DNA from: Methanomassiliicoccaceae archaeon COG_1 | GTDB taxonomy: Archaea; Thermoplasmatota; Thermoplasmata; Methanomassiliicoccales; Methanomethylophilaceae | Assembly (NCBI GenBank): GCA_028561875.1 | Contig: JAQQTI010000002.1 | Span: 186,001 to 250,000 of the forward strand | Length of the DNA stretch: 64,000 nucleotides | Direction: 5' to 3' | Shown here: positions 22,896 to 32,174 of the stretch, in pieces | Layout of the letters: every line of letters begins with the position of its first letter | Numbering within the stretch: position 1 is the first letter of the stretch | The notes under the pieces: model-generated | What the model saw: only the letters and a program-made list of their open reading frames with translations | What the model was told of the DNA's origin: nothing | Database searches by the model: none | Position numbers and translations under genes: made by a program

Positions 22896-24626
22896 TCATC
22901 TCCTGTTGATGTACAGCAGCAGCTGGGCTCCGGCGATGATCGCCACCCCTACCGCGAGCACGAGCAGGTGCCCGAGCAGGCTGATTTCGTTAGGCACGAC
23001 CAGGACGATGAGGAAGTCTATCAGGATCGCCAGCACCCAGATGTTGAGCTCGACGAACGCCGTCGCCGCCTTCGAGGTAACGATCCTCCCGCTCTTGCGA
23101 CCGGCCTCCTTCGCCCTCCTGTTGGAGTCGAGCATGACCTTCTCTATGAAGCTCAGGTTGAAGACCATCTTGTAGGTGAGGGGGATCAGCGCGATGAAGT
23201 TCAGGATCATCGCGAAAAGCGTGGCGGTCCCTATGCTGACCGCTTCCGAGGTGTTCAGGTTGATGAACTCCGCGATGTACGGAGTGAAGACGAAGAACGC
23301 CATCTCGACGATGAAGATGAGTATCCCCGCGAAGTAGGCGTAGGTCATCCTCGTGCGGAGGTTCTGCATGGTGGTCTTCGAGGCGAGGGCCATCTTCGAA
23401 TAGAAGTCGGACCTGACCTTCTCGAGCCTCATGAACGCGTTCACGATGGGCTGCGGGGTCCTGTTCTGCACGGCGCCCACGATCTTGTCCGACTGCTTGT
23501 CCAGCATCGGCAGCACGATCATGCTTACCAGCGCCGCCCCGATGACGGCGGCGTAGAAGTCCTCGCTGAGCATGCCCGCGTCGAAGGCCTCCTTGCCGAT
23601 GATGAAGGCGAACTCGCCCATGGCGCACAGCGATATGGAGGAGAGGAACGACACGCGCAACGGCTTGTTGCCGACGAAGTAGGCGAGTATGACCGTCCCC
23701 GCCTTGAGCGAGAAGTAGATCAGATATATGGACAGGATGAGGAGGATGTTGTCCACCAGCGACTCCGGCCTGATCTGCAGCCCGATGGAGATGAAGAACA
23801 TCATCATGAATATGTCCTTCATCGGCGTGATGTCGTGCTCGATGATCTTGGCCCCCTTCGCCTGGGACACCACCACCCCCATCATGAACGACCCGATGGC
23901 CATGGACAGCCCGACGAGGGTTCCGAGGTACGCCATGAGGAAGCAGAGCCCCAGGGCGATGATCAGCAGTATCTCGTCGGGCATCCTCTCCCCTATCCAG
24001 TCCAGGACCTTCGGGAGGGTGAGCAGGCCGACCACGATGGCGATCGCCATGAAGGCGACGATGATCAGCAGCATCCACACGATGGAGTCGACGCTCATCG
24101 TCTCGCCGGACATGAGCGGGGTGACCGCGGAGAGGATGATGACCTGCGCCACGTCCTCGATGACGGTGATGAGGATGATGGTCTCCATCTCCTGGTGGCT
24201 CAGTCTGTCCTGGTCGTGCAGCACGACGGTGACGACGGCGGTGGACGAGCCGGAGATGATGGCGCCGAAGATGACGGACTGCACGCCGTCCAGGCCCAGG
24301 AGCATGCCGCATATGATGCCCCCGGCGAGGATCAGCGGCACCTGGATCATGACGACCAGGATGGCGAAGGAGCCCATCTTCCGCAACTTCTTCAGGTTGA
24401 GCTCCATGCCGATGCAGAACATCATCATGACGAGACCCAGATCGGAAAGGAACTCGACGATGGACTCGGTGTCCTCGGACTCCCCGACCCAGTAGTTGGC
24501 GAGGATGATGCCGGACACCAGATAGCCGATGATGGCCGGCATCCTCAGCTTCCTGAACATGATTGAGCACAGCCCTCCCAGAAGAAGGAGGATCGTCATG
24601 TTCATGAGAAGTACTGACTCTTCCAT
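22896..24626 (-). CDS. CPA2-family cation/proton antiporter (KefB/NapA-like)
   Basis: A 576-residue membrane protein with about 13 predicted transmembrane helices. The N-terminal MPAIIGYLVSGIILA and the FGAIISGSSTAVVTVVL segment are typical of the Na+/H+ exchanger fold in CPA2 transporters. Unlike many Kef proteins it has no C-terminal NAD-binding TrkA-N domain; instead a short cytosolic linker (about residues 375-420) leads to four further helices, an unusual extra membrane unit. It would exchange Na+ or K+ for protons at the cytoplasmic membrane, which complements the ion-pumping Ech complex at 37-41 kb. AT-rich TTATAATAA at about 24650-24665 on the minus strand may be its promoter. Confidence 0.88.
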   Translation of the reverse strand: MEESVLLMNMTILLLLGGLCSIMFRKLRMPAIIGYLVSGIILANYWVGESEDTESIVEFLSDLGLVMMMFCIGMELNLKKLRKMGSFAILVVMIQVPLILAGGIICGMLLGLDGVQSVIFGAIISGSSTAVVTVVLHDQDRLSHQEMETIILITVIEDVAQVIILSAVTPLMSGETMSVDSIVWMLLIIVAFMAIAIVVGLLTLPKVLDWIGERMPDEILLIIALGLCFLMAYLGTLVGLSMAIGSFMMGVVVSQAKGAKIIEHDITPMKDIFMMMFFISIGLQIRPESLVDNILLILSIYLIYFSLKAGTVILAYFVGNKPLRVSFLSSISLCAMGEFAFIIGKEAFDAGMLSEDFYAAVIGAALVSMIVLPMLDKQSDKIVGAVQNRTPQPIVNAFMRLEKVRSDFYSKMALASKTTMQNLRTRMTYAYFAGILIFIVEMAFFVFTPYIAEFINLNTSEAVSIGTATLFAMILNFIALIPLTYKMVFNLSFIEKVMLDSNRRAKEAGRKSGRIVTSKAATAFVELNIWVLAILIDFLIVLVVPNEISLLGHLLVLAVGVAIIAGAQLLLYINRR

Positions 24627-24809
24627 CCCGACCCGCGAGCACCCCGATATTATTACGCCTTATAATCGTTGTTGCACACATCCAGAGCGGGCGTCCGCGG
24701 GACCTTGCGGCGCACGGGCCGGGACGCGCGTTCCTGATGCATATTATGGTTCTGCAAAGGACATATCCGTACAGAACGGAGCGGGGACGCGCCCGGTCAG
24801 AAACATGGC

Positions 24810-24816
24810 ATAAATA
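24810..24816 (+). promoter_or_regulatory. TATA box of the shikimate operon
   Basis: ATAAATA lies 61 bases before the ATG of the ADH synthase gene and is the only good TATA match in the 250-base spacer after the divergent antiporter promoter. It would drive the five-gene aro run. Confidence 0.45.
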
Positions 24817-24876
24817 GGAAGAGCCTCTCAAGAGCCACAGGAACCGCGCCGGAGCGCGGACCCCCGAAGGCTGCGT

Positions 24877-25668
24877 ATGAACGGAAAGAGCGTCCGTCTG
24901 GAAAGGATAATGGACAGGAGGACCGGGCGCGCCGTGATAGTCCCCATGGACCACGGCATCTCGGACGGCCCCCTCGAGGGGCTCACCGACATGAGGCGGA
25001 CGGTGGACGACGTCGCCAACGGCGGCGCCACCGCCGTCGTCATGCACAGGGGCCTCGTCAGGCACTCGTACAGGGGCTCGGGGAGGGACGTGGGCCTGCT
25101 CCTTCACCTTTCCGCGTCGACGAACATCGGGCCCGGCAGGAACTCCAAGGTGCAGATCGCCACCGTCGAGGAGGCCATAAGGTGCGGGGCGGACGGCTGT
25201 AGCATCCACATGAACTTCGGCGATTCCGGGGAGCCGCGGATGCTGGCCGAAGCCGGGGAGGTGGCCAGGAAGTGCGACGAATGGCAGATGCCCCTCCTGA
25301 TCATGGCCTACCCCCGCTGGCCGGGGATGGGGGACCCGTACGACCCCCGCCTCGTCGCCCACTGCGCGAGGGCCGCCGCCGAGATTGGCGCCGACATAGT
25401 CAAGGTCAGCTACACCGGGGACGTGGACTCCTTCCGCGAGGTCGTCCGCGGGGCGCTCGCCCCGGTCGTCATCGCCGGCGGGCCGAAGATGGATACCGAC
25501 CTGGACGTCCTCCACATGGTGCACGACTCCGTCGAGGCCGGCGGGCGCGGGGTGTCCATCGGCAGGAACGTCTTCCAGAACGGGGACGTCTCGGGCATCG
25601 CCCGGGCGATCTCCAAGATCGTCCTCGAGGACTACTCGGTCGAAGAGGCCGCCGCATACCTGAGGTGA
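24877..25668 (+). CDS. 2-amino-3,7-dideoxy-D-threo-hept-6-ulosonate (ADH) synthase
   Basis: Class I aldolase-like enzyme that joins aspartate semialdehyde with 6-deoxy-5-ketofructose phosphate in the archaeal entry to aromatic amino acids, replacing DAHP synthase (MJ0400-type). The 263-residue barrel has PMDHGISDGPLEGL near the N-terminus, the Schiff-base lysine region ADIVKVSYTGD, and VVIAGGPKMDT and GRGVSIGRNVFQ phosphate-binding loops. It heads the aro operon and is followed after two bases by DHQ synthase II, which uses its product. Aspartate semialdehyde would come from asd at 1.3 kb. Confidence 0.92.
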   Translation: MNGKSVRLERIMDRRTGRAVIVPMDHGISDGPLEGLTDMRRTVDDVANGGATAVVMHRGLVRHSYRGSGRDVGLLLHLSASTNIGPGRNSKVQIATVEEAIRCGADGCSIHMNFGDSGEPRMLAEAGEVARKCDEWQMPLLIMAYPRWPGMGDPYDPRLVAHCARAAAEIGADIVKVSYTGDVDSFREVVRGALAPVVIAGGPKMDTDLDVLHMVHDSVEAGGRGVSIGRNVFQNGDVSGIARAISKIVLEDYSVEEAAAYLR

Positions 25669-25670
25669 CG

Positions 25671-26690
25671 ATGGCGCGGAAGAGGGTCTTCGTCAGGGCC
25701 GACATGCCGGAATCGAGGCGGGACCGCAGGGACCTCGTCGTCAGCGGCCTCGAGGCCGGCATCACCGATTTCATCCTCAGGAAGGGGGACGAGGACTTCC
25801 TCTCCCTCGGCAGGATGGAGGCGGTCTTCTTCGACCGGGGGGAGCCCGTCGGCCCGGAGTGGGCGTACCGCCGCATCGCGAGCCCGGAGGACCAGGAGGA
25901 GGCCCTCTCCCTCGCCGGCAGGAAGGACGCCGTGCTCGTGGACGCCACGGACTGGGCGGTCATCCCGTTGGAGAACCTGATCGCCAGGTTCCGCGGGACG
26001 GGGACGGGGGTCTTCGCGCAGGCTTCGGAAAGAGGGGATGCCGAGGTCTACCTCCGCGCCCTGGAGAGCGGCGCGGACGGCGTCGTCATTTGCGTGGACG
26101 ACCCCCTCGCGATATCGTCCTTCCGCGGCCTCCTTTCCGCCCGGGAGAGGGTGGAGCTCCGGGAGGTCGAGATCACGGGGGTACGTCCGCTGGGGAACGG
26201 CGACAGGGTCTGCGTGGACACCTGCTCGCTGATGTCCCCCGGCGAGGGCATGCTCGTCGGGTCGCACTCCAACTGCCTCTTCCTGGTGCAGAGCGAGTCT
26301 GAGGACGGCGGATACGTGGCCGCCCGCCCGTTCCGCGTGAACGCGGGCGCGGTGCACGGGTACGCCATGGTGCCCGGAGGGGGCACGAGGTACCTGTCGG
26401 AGATGGGCAGCGGCGACCCCGTGATGCTCGTGGGAAGGGACGGCGGCACGCGCACCGCCTCGGTCGGCAGGTGCAAGGTGGAGGTCCGCCCGATGCTGCT
26501 CGTGGAGGCGGAGTCCGACGGGGGAAGGCGTAACGTCATCCTGCAGAACGCCGAGACCGTGAAGCTGGTAACCAAGGACGGGGCGGTCAGCGCCACCGCC
26601 GTGGAGGCAGGGGACAGGGTCCTGGCGAGAATCTCCTCCGGCGGCCGCCACTTCGGCATGCGGGTCGAGGAGACCATCGCGGAGAGGTGA
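25671..26690 (+). CDS. 3-dehydroquinate synthase II (archaeal type)
   Basis: Converts ADH to 3-dehydroquinate by NAD-dependent oxidative deamination and cyclisation (MJ1249-type AroB'). The 339-residue protein shows family segments LVDATDWAVIPLENLIA, EVEITGVRPLGNGDRVCVDT, GMLVGSHSNCLFLVQSES and RPFRVNAGAVHGYAMVPGG. It is unrelated to bacterial AroB. It sits between ADH synthase and the AroD-AroE fusion with spacers of two to three bases, so it is clearly in one transcript. Confidence 0.93.
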   Translation: MARKRVFVRADMPESRRDRRDLVVSGLEAGITDFILRKGDEDFLSLGRMEAVFFDRGEPVGPEWAYRRIASPEDQEEALSLAGRKDAVLVDATDWAVIPLENLIARFRGTGTGVFAQASERGDAEVYLRALESGADGVVICVDDPLAISSFRGLLSARERVELREVEITGVRPLGNGDRVCVDTCSLMSPGEGMLVGSHSNCLFLVQSESEDGGYVAARPFRVNAGAVHGYAMVPGGGTRYLSEMGSGDPVMLVGRDGGTRTASVGRCKVEVRPMLLVEAESDGGRRNVILQNAETVKLVTKDGAVSATAVEAGDRVLARISSGGRHFGMRVEETIAER

Positions 26691-26693
26691 GCG

Positions 26694-27989
26694 ATGCGCG
26701 TCTGCGCGACGTACGGGTCCGTGCCGGGGGAGAGGTCGGACGCCCCCATGGAGGAGTTCCGCCTCGATGTGTTCGACGAGCTCCCCGGCGACATCGGTAG
26801 GGACGACATCATCGCTCTCTGCGGGAGGGACGCGTCCCTCGTGCCGGAGGGCTTCGAGGGGTTGGTGGACGCGGGGGAATCCGAGGGGGGCATTCCCTTC
26901 CGCAGGATCCGCTCGGTGCACGACTTCGAGAGAACGCCGGAGGCGGACGCGATAGCGGAGATGCTCTCGGTGGGGGGCCAGGAGATATCGAAGCTCGCCT
27001 GCCGGGCGGACTCGTTCTCCGACCTCCACAGAATATACCTGGCCTCGGAAAAGGCGAGTAGGAGGCACGTGCTCATCGGCATGGGGGAAATCGGCACCGT
27101 CACGAGGCTCAGGCCGGAGGTCCTCGGGAACGAATTCACCTTCGGCTACGTCGGGGAGCCCACCGCCCCCGGGCAGCTCCCCGCGGACGAGATGATGAGG
27201 CTCGGTGACGGATGCACCGTTGTCGGGGTAACCGGCAACCCCCTCGGACACACGAGATCGCCCGCTATGCAGAACGCGGCGATCTCGCAGGCGGGGATCG
27301 CCGGCATATGCCTCAGGTTCCCGTCCCCGGACCTCGGGCACTTCGCGGACGCGGTCCGCGAGTACCGCATACGCGGGATGAACGTCACCATGCCCTACAA
27401 AGAGGAGGTGATGGGGCAGCTGGACCGCATCGACGCACACGCCACCGAGGCGGGGGCGGTGAACACCGTCGTCAACGACGGCGGGAGGTTGACGGGGTAC
27501 AGCACCGACGGGTACGGCGTGGAGTTCGCGTTCTCCGAAGCGGGGAGGCCGCTGGAGGACCACCCGAAGGTCCTGGTGTTCGGCTCCGGAGGGGCGGCGA
27601 GGAGCGCCGTCTACGCGGCGATGGGGTCGGGCTGCGAGACCTGCGTCCTCGGCAGGAACGCGGAGGCCGTGAGGAGGATCTGCTCCAACGCTGGGGCGGA
27701 GGTCGCGGGCGACAGGTCCGTCGAAGGATACGACGCGGTCATCAACTGTACCCCGGTGGGGATGGGCGGGGATTCGGGCTACATGTTCGGGCTGGATGGG
27801 CTCAGGGAGGGGCAGACCGTCATGGACTGCGTGTACAGCAGGAAGACCGCCCTCGTGAGAGCGGCTGAATCCAAGGGATGCAGGATCGCCTCCGGCCTCG
27901 ACATGCTGGTCGGCCAGGGCGCGAGATCGTTCGAGCTTTGGTTCGGGAAGGGGCCGGACACCCGGGCGATGAGGGGGGCGATCTCGTGA
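26694..27989 (+). CDS. aroDE: Bifunctional 3-dehydroquinate dehydratase/shikimate dehydrogenase
   Basis: A 431-residue fusion covering steps 3 and 4 of the shikimate pathway. Residues 1-~165 are a compact type I dehydroquinase: EFRLDVFDEL, the catalytic His in RSVHDFERT and the Schiff-base lysine in ISKLACRADS. Residues ~170-431 are shikimate dehydrogenase: VTGNPLGHTRSPAMQN, the catalytic lysine in GMNVTMPYKEEV, EAGAVNTVV, the NADP-binding FGSGGAARSAVYA, and the C-terminal LDMLVGQGARSFELW. The order matches the plant and chlamydial fusion and ensures channelling of dehydroshikimate. The stop overlaps the GTG start of the shikimate kinase. Confidence 0.92.
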   Translation: MRVCATYGSVPGERSDAPMEEFRLDVFDELPGDIGRDDIIALCGRDASLVPEGFEGLVDAGESEGGIPFRRIRSVHDFERTPEADAIAEMLSVGGQEISKLACRADSFSDLHRIYLASEKASRRHVLIGMGEIGTVTRLRPEVLGNEFTFGYVGEPTAPGQLPADEMMRLGDGCTVVGVTGNPLGHTRSPAMQNAAISQAGIAGICLRFPSPDLGHFADAVREYRIRGMNVTMPYKEEVMGQLDRIDAHATEAGAVNTVVNDGGRLTGYSTDGYGVEFAFSEAGRPLEDHPKVLVFGSGGAARSAVYAAMGSGCETCVLGRNAEAVRRICSNAGAEVAGDRSVEGYDAVINCTPVGMGGDSGYMFGLDGLREGQTVMDCVYSRKTALVRAAESKGCRIASGLDMLVGQGARSFELWFGKGPDTRAMRGAIS

Positions 27990-28831
27990 CCGGATGCCGC
28001 GGGGAGGAGAAATTCGGGAGGGGGGAGTCCCACGGGTGCATTTCCGTCGTCAATGCAATATTCACCGGGATCGGCGCGGTCATCGGCGTGAACCTCGCGA
28101 CGAGCGCGCAGTACAGGGGGGCCGGTGACGGGCAGCGCGTGGACGTCTCCCCCGAAGGTGTCGACGACACCCTCGCGAGGATATGCGTGAGGCGCGCCCT
28201 GGAGAGGGTCGGCGAGGATCCCGAAGGGAGCTACGAGCTCCGCGTCGTCTCGGAAATACCCCCGTCGCGCGGGCTCAAGAGCTCGAGCTCCGCATGCAAC
28301 GCCGTCATCAAGGCGGTGCTCGACTACCACGGTTTCGAGATGGACGCCATGGACGTCATCCTACTCGGCGTGGAATGCGCGAGGGAGGCGGGGGTCACCG
28401 TCACCGGTTCCTTCGACGACGCCTGCGGGTGTGAGCTCGGCGGGTTCATCGTCGCCGACAACGTCAGAAACAGGGTCCTGATCCGCCGCCCCGCCGAGGA
28501 CCTAGATGTGATGATCTCCGTCCCTGATTCGGTAAAGGGCTGCGTCCCGCCGGAGAATTACCGCGCGCTAGCGCCCGAGATGGAAGAGGTGCTGAGTATC
28601 CTCGACGAGGACCCGTACAGGGCGATGACGCTGAACGGGAGGCTTGTCGCCCGCGCCGCGAACCTGAGCGGCACGGTCGCCGACAGGGCCATGGGGGAGG
28701 GGGCGCTGGCCGCCTCCTTCTCCGGTACCGGGCCGGCGGTAGCGGCCCTCGTCGGAAAAGGGCAGAGGCCGAAGTTCTTCGACGACCCCCTCTGGGGCAT
28801 CCGCACGGAGACGAGGCGATGGGGGAGATAG
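27986..28831 (+). CDS. aroK: Archaeal shikimate kinase, GHMP superfamily; ends in UAG
   Basis: Phosphorylates shikimate at O-3. Archaea use a GHMP-type enzyme unrelated to bacterial AroK; the diagnostic PPSRGLKSSSSACNAVI phosphate-binding loop is at about residue 90 and SFSGTGPAVAALV is GHMP motif 3. The GTG start at 27986 overlaps the aroDE TGA. The terminator is TAG, the only amber stop among the confident host genes here, and overlaps the aroA start. If UAG were read through, about 35 further codons would follow before a TGA. The natural C-terminus fits ending at the TAG. Confidence 0.9.
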   Translation: MTGCRGEEKFGRGESHGCISVVNAIFTGIGAVIGVNLATSAQYRGAGDGQRVDVSPEGVDDTLARICVRRALERVGEDPEGSYELRVVSEIPPSRGLKSSSSACNAVIKAVLDYHGFEMDAMDVILLGVECAREAGVTVTGSFDDACGCELGGFIVADNVRNRVLIRRPAEDLDVMISVPDSVKGCVPPENYRALAPEMEEVLSILDEDPYRAMTLNGRLVARAANLSGTVADRAMGEGALAASFSGTGPAVAALVGKGQRPKFFDDPLWGIRTETRRWGR

Positions 28832-30210
28832 TCTTCGAGGGAGGCGAGGTGGAGGGCGCCGCCTCCCCTCCGCCGTCGAAGAGCTGCACCCACCGCGCGG
28901 TGTTCATATCCTGCGTCGCGGGCGGGAAGCGCACCGTGAGGAACCCCCTCCTCTCCGCTGACACCCTCGCTTCGATAGATGTGGCGAGGGCGTTCGGCGC
29001 GGAAATAAAGATGTCGGACGGCCGCTTCGAGATAGAATGCAGCGGGATGCACTCCCCCGGCCATGAGTTGGATGTGGGGAACTCCGGCACGACGCTGAGG
29101 TTCGCCTCCGCGATCGCCGCTTGCTTGAGGGGCAGGACCGTCCTCGACGGCGACGATTCGCTGCGGAAGAGGCCCATGGGGAAGCTCCTCGAGGCCCTGG
29201 AGAGGGCGGGGGCGGAATGCAGGTCCGCGGATGGCTGCGCGCCCGTAGAGGTCTCTGGGCCCATGTCCGCGCGGGACGTCCGTGTCGACGGGGACGAGCT
29301 CGCAGTACGTCTCAGCGATTCTCGTCGCCTCCCGCTGCTCGGGGGGGATAAGGGTGGGGTGGAGGGCCGGATGGTCTCCCGCCCCTACGTTGACATCACC
29401 GTTGACATGATGCGGAGGTTCGGGTTCGGTGTGTCCGAGGAGGAGGGGGCGTACACCGTGTCGAGGGCGGGAGAAGGGGATGCGGAATACGCCGTCCCCG
29501 CCGACCTCTCCAGCGCAGCCTACCTGCTCGCCGCGGGGGGGCTCGGAGGAAGGGCCACGGTCGAAGGAACGGGGCCCGGCGACGTACAGGGCGACCGGAA
29601 GATCGCCGACATCCTGGCCGCATCGGGGTGCTCGGTCACGACCGAGGGGGGCGCGGTTACCTGCTCCAAGACCGGCATCCACAGGGCGGTTGACGTCGAC
29701 TTCCGCGACACGCCCGACCTGTTCCCGGTCGTCGCCGCATTCCTCGCCACCGCCGGGGGCACGAGCAGGCTGTACGGCGCGGATCACCTGCGCTTCAAGG
29801 AGGCCGACAGGATCGCCGCGACCGTCGAAATGATTAACGCCCTCGGCGGAGACGCCGAGGCGACCGGTGACGGATGCACGATACGTGGCGTGGATCGCCT
29901 CCGCGGAGGGTGCGTGAACGCATGTGGAGACCACCGCATCTTCATGGCGGCGGCGGTGGCGTCTCTGTCCTGCGACGGCCCGGTCGTCCTCGACGACGAC
30001 CGTTGCTGGGACGTCTCCTATCCCGGCTTCCCCGAGCAGATGGCCTCGCTGGGGGTCCGCGTCAGGAGAGGGCGATCGCCGCGAGCCCGGCGGGGTGGTC
30101 CAGGAGCCCGTCCTCGGCGGACGCCCTCCTGCGGGCTGTCCGCCTGGACCTTCTTCCTCTGCCTGCCGCCGGTCTTCTTGAGCTTCCCCTGCTCCATCGC
30201 CCACCTGTAG
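28819..30210 (+). CDS. aroA: EPSP synthase (3-phosphoshikimate 1-carboxyvinyltransferase), two internal frame slips
   Basis: Transfers enolpyruvate from PEP to shikimate 3-phosphate. Family motifs: PPSKSCTHRAVF, the LDVGNSGTTLRF loop, GDDSLRKRPMG, SRPYVDITVDMMRRFG, and near the end CGDHRIFMAAAVASL and SYPGFPEQMASLG. The expected GTSSQYVSAILVASRCSGG, containing substrate contacts, is found in another frame at 29294-29346, bounded by G runs; two compensating one-base slips are needed to read it. Homology ends at about base 30075 but no stop appears until a TAG at 30210, inside the convergent ABC-F gene. Probably assembly errors in G runs. Confidence 0.88.
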   Translation: MGEIVFEGGEVEGAASPPPSKSCTHRAVFISCVAGGKRTVRNPLLSADTLASIDVARAFGAEIKMSDGRFEIECSGMHSPGHELDVGNSGTTLRFASAIAACLRGRTVLDGDDSLRKRPMGKLLEALERAGAECRSADGCAPVEVSGPMSARDVRVDGDELAVRLSDSRRLPLLGGDKGGVEGRMVSRPYVDITVDMMRRFGFGVSEEEGAYTVSRAGEGDAEYAVPADLSSAAYLLAAGGLGGRATVEGTGPGDVQGDRKIADILAASGCSVTTEGGAVTCSKTGIHRAVDVDFRDTPDLFPVVAAFLATAGGTSRLYGADHLRFKEADRIAATVEMINALGGDAEATGDGCTIRGVDRLRGGCVNACGDHRIFMAAAVASLSCDGPVVLDDDRCWDVSYPGFPEQMASLGVRVRRGRSPRARRGGPGARPRRTPSCGLSAWTFFLCLPPVFLSFPCSIAHL

Positions 30211-31922
30211 TCGTCAACCTCGTTGGGGGCGATGAGCACGCGGTCGCCCTTGCCGTACTTCATGCCGGTCGCCCAATTCGTGAACGGCGACAGCACGCGG
30301 TACTCGTCGGCGTCCATGACGATCTCGGTGATGTTCGGCCTGCCCCTCCTCTGCGAGTACGTCCCGGCGTACATCACGGCGGAGCCGTCCTTCACCTCGA
30401 TGACCTTCGTGCAGACGGCGTCAAGGAAGTACCTGTCGTGCGTCACGGCGACGACCGTCCCGTCGTATTCCGTCAGCGCCTCCTCTATGGCGTGCCTCGC
30501 CGGTATGTCGAGGTAGTTGGTGGGCTCGTCTAGGATGAGCACGTTCGTCTCCCTGAGCAGCAGGACGGTGAGCGCGACGCGGCACCTCTGCCCGCCGGAG
30601 AGGGTGGACATGGGACGGTCCACGTCCTCCCCGGTGAGCAGGAACCTGGCGAGCAGGTTCCTCGCGTCCGCCCTCCTCTCCTTCCCGATTACCTGCAGCA
30701 CCTGCTCCTCGGCGGTGAGCTTGAGGTCGAGCCCCTCGTGGTTCTGCGCATAGTACCCTATCTTCGCGCCCGGCGCGACCCACAGCTCCCCCGTGCAGGG
30801 GACCTCCCCCATGAGCGCCTTGATGAGGGTGGACTTCCCCTGGCCGTTCGAGCCGAACACGCCGATCTTGTCGCCCTTGCGCACGTCCAGGTCGACGTGC
30901 TCGAGAACGGCCCTGCCGCCGTAGGCGACGGAGACGTCCTTCGCGGTGAAGACGTTCTTGCCGGACTTCGGAGCGGCCTGTATCCTGACGGTGATCTCCC
31001 TCGCCTCGTCCGGTTCCTTCTTGGCCTCCATCCTGGCGATCATCCTCTGCCGGGTCTTGTACGTGCCCATGTACCACTGGTCGCGGTGCATCCTCTCGGC
31101 GATGGCCTCCTGGGCCCGCTTGTTCTGAGTGTACCTGAGATACTCCTTCTCCTGGCGCTCGATGTCGAGCATCTTCTTCATGACGAAGTCGGAGTAGTTG
31201 CCCTTGTACTCCCTCGTCCTCCCGTTCTCGATCTCCGCCATGCGGGTGGCCATCTTGTCTAGGAAGTACCTGTCGTGGGACACCAGAAGGAGGGCGCAGT
31301 GCGATGTCAGAAGGTAATCCTCCAGCCATTCGATGGTACCGATGTCGAGGTGGGAGGTGGGCTCGTCCATGATGAGGATGTCGCATTCCTCCGCCTGCAC
31401 GACGATGCGCGAGAGCATGACCTTCGTCCTCTCCCCGCCGGAGAGGGTGTCCATTGTGCGACCCATGATGTCCCGGGGGAGGCCGACCTGCTCGAGCGCG
31501 TCCACCATCTTCCTCTCGTCGGCGACGTCGGACTCGGCGAGCCTCTGCTCCAGCTCGGCGTACTCCGAGGCGACCCCGTTCCAGTCGATGTCGCCCCCCT
31601 CCGACATCATGGCGTCGAGGGCGGCCATCCTCTTTCTGACGTTCTCGATGTGCCCGTAGGGGCGGCCGAGGACGTCCCGCACCGTGACGTCGGGGGAGCT
31701 CTCGGCGAACTGCTCGAGATACCCGACGTTCTGGGTGTTGCGGGTGAGCTCACCGGTGTCGGGGGGCTCTACACCCAGCAGTATCCTGATGAGGGTGGAT
31801 TTGCCGGCGCCGTTGACCCCGATTAGGCCGATGGAGTCATGCTCGTTGATCTGGATGTTGGCGTCGGTCAGCACCTTTACGGGACCGAAGGACTTCGTCA
31901 CTGACTGGGCTCTGAAGAGCAT
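30018..31922 (-). CDS. ABC-F family ATPase
   Basis: A soluble tandem ABC ATPase of the ABC-F class, which act on the ribosome or in antibiotic protection; no membrane domain. Two cassettes: GVNGAGKSTLIRI with LSGGERTKVML and ILIMDEPTSHLD, then GSNGQGKSTLIKAL with LSGGQRCRVAL and VLILDEPTNYLD, separated by the charged ABC-F linker around residues 230-330. The start is the ATG at 31922. Homology ends around KKTGGRQRKKV (near base 30140); the frame continues to 30018 and overlaps the 3' end of aroA, so the true C-terminus is uncertain. Confidence 0.9.
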   Translation of the reverse strand: MLFRAQSVTKSFGPVKVLTDANIQINEHDSIGLIGVNGAGKSTLIRILLGVEPPDTGELTRNTQNVGYLEQFAESSPDVTVRDVLGRPYGHIENVRKRMAALDAMMSEGGDIDWNGVASEYAELEQRLAESDVADERKMVDALEQVGLPRDIMGRTMDTLSGGERTKVMLSRIVVQAEECDILIMDEPTSHLDIGTIEWLEDYLLTSHCALLLVSHDRYFLDKMATRMAEIENGRTREYKGNYSDFVMKKMLDIERQEKEYLRYTQNKRAQEAIAERMHRDQWYMGTYKTRQRMIARMEAKKEPDEAREITVRIQAAPKSGKNVFTAKDVSVAYGGRAVLEHVDLDVRKGDKIGVFGSNGQGKSTLIKALMGEVPCTGELWVAPGAKIGYYAQNHEGLDLKLTAEEQVLQVIGKERRADARNLLARFLLTGEDVDRPMSTLSGGQRCRVALTVLLLRETNVLILDEPTNYLDIPARHAIEEALTEYDGTVVAVTHDRYFLDAVCTKVIEVKDGSAVMYAGTYSQRRGRPNITEIVMDADEYRVLSPFTNWATGMKYGKGDRVLIAPNEVDDYRWAMEQGKLKKTGGRQRKKVQADSPQEGVRRGRAPGPPRRARGDRPLLTRTPSEAICSGKPG

Positions 31923-32140
31923 GATGGGCGAAAGAAGGGGCTTTCGTATTTCATTATGGCGAGGGGGCCGACCCGCCGGGGCGCACGAACGTTGCGACCG
32001 CGCCGATCGTCCTCGCGTACCTCCGTTCCGCACCCGTCGCGGGCCCGTAGGCGTATTGAACGCCGGTGCTCCCGAACGTGCTGTAACCCCTGGCACAACT
32101 GGTTCCCGGTGGCCCCGGGGAGGACGGCGCACGCAACTTC

Positions 32141-32148
32141 TTTAATAC
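32141..32148 (+). promoter_or_regulatory. TATA box of the isocitrate dehydrogenase-family gene
   Basis: TTTAATAC lies 27 bases before the ATG at 32175, the leaderless spacing. Confidence 0.5.
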
Positions 32149-32174
32149 GCCTCCGCCATGGGCCGCCGATATCC

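Noticed and set aside
29285-29352. Programmed frameshifting in aroA
   Set aside because: Two opposite slips within 60 bases, both at G runs, in an enzyme not known to use frameshifting; sequence error is simpler.
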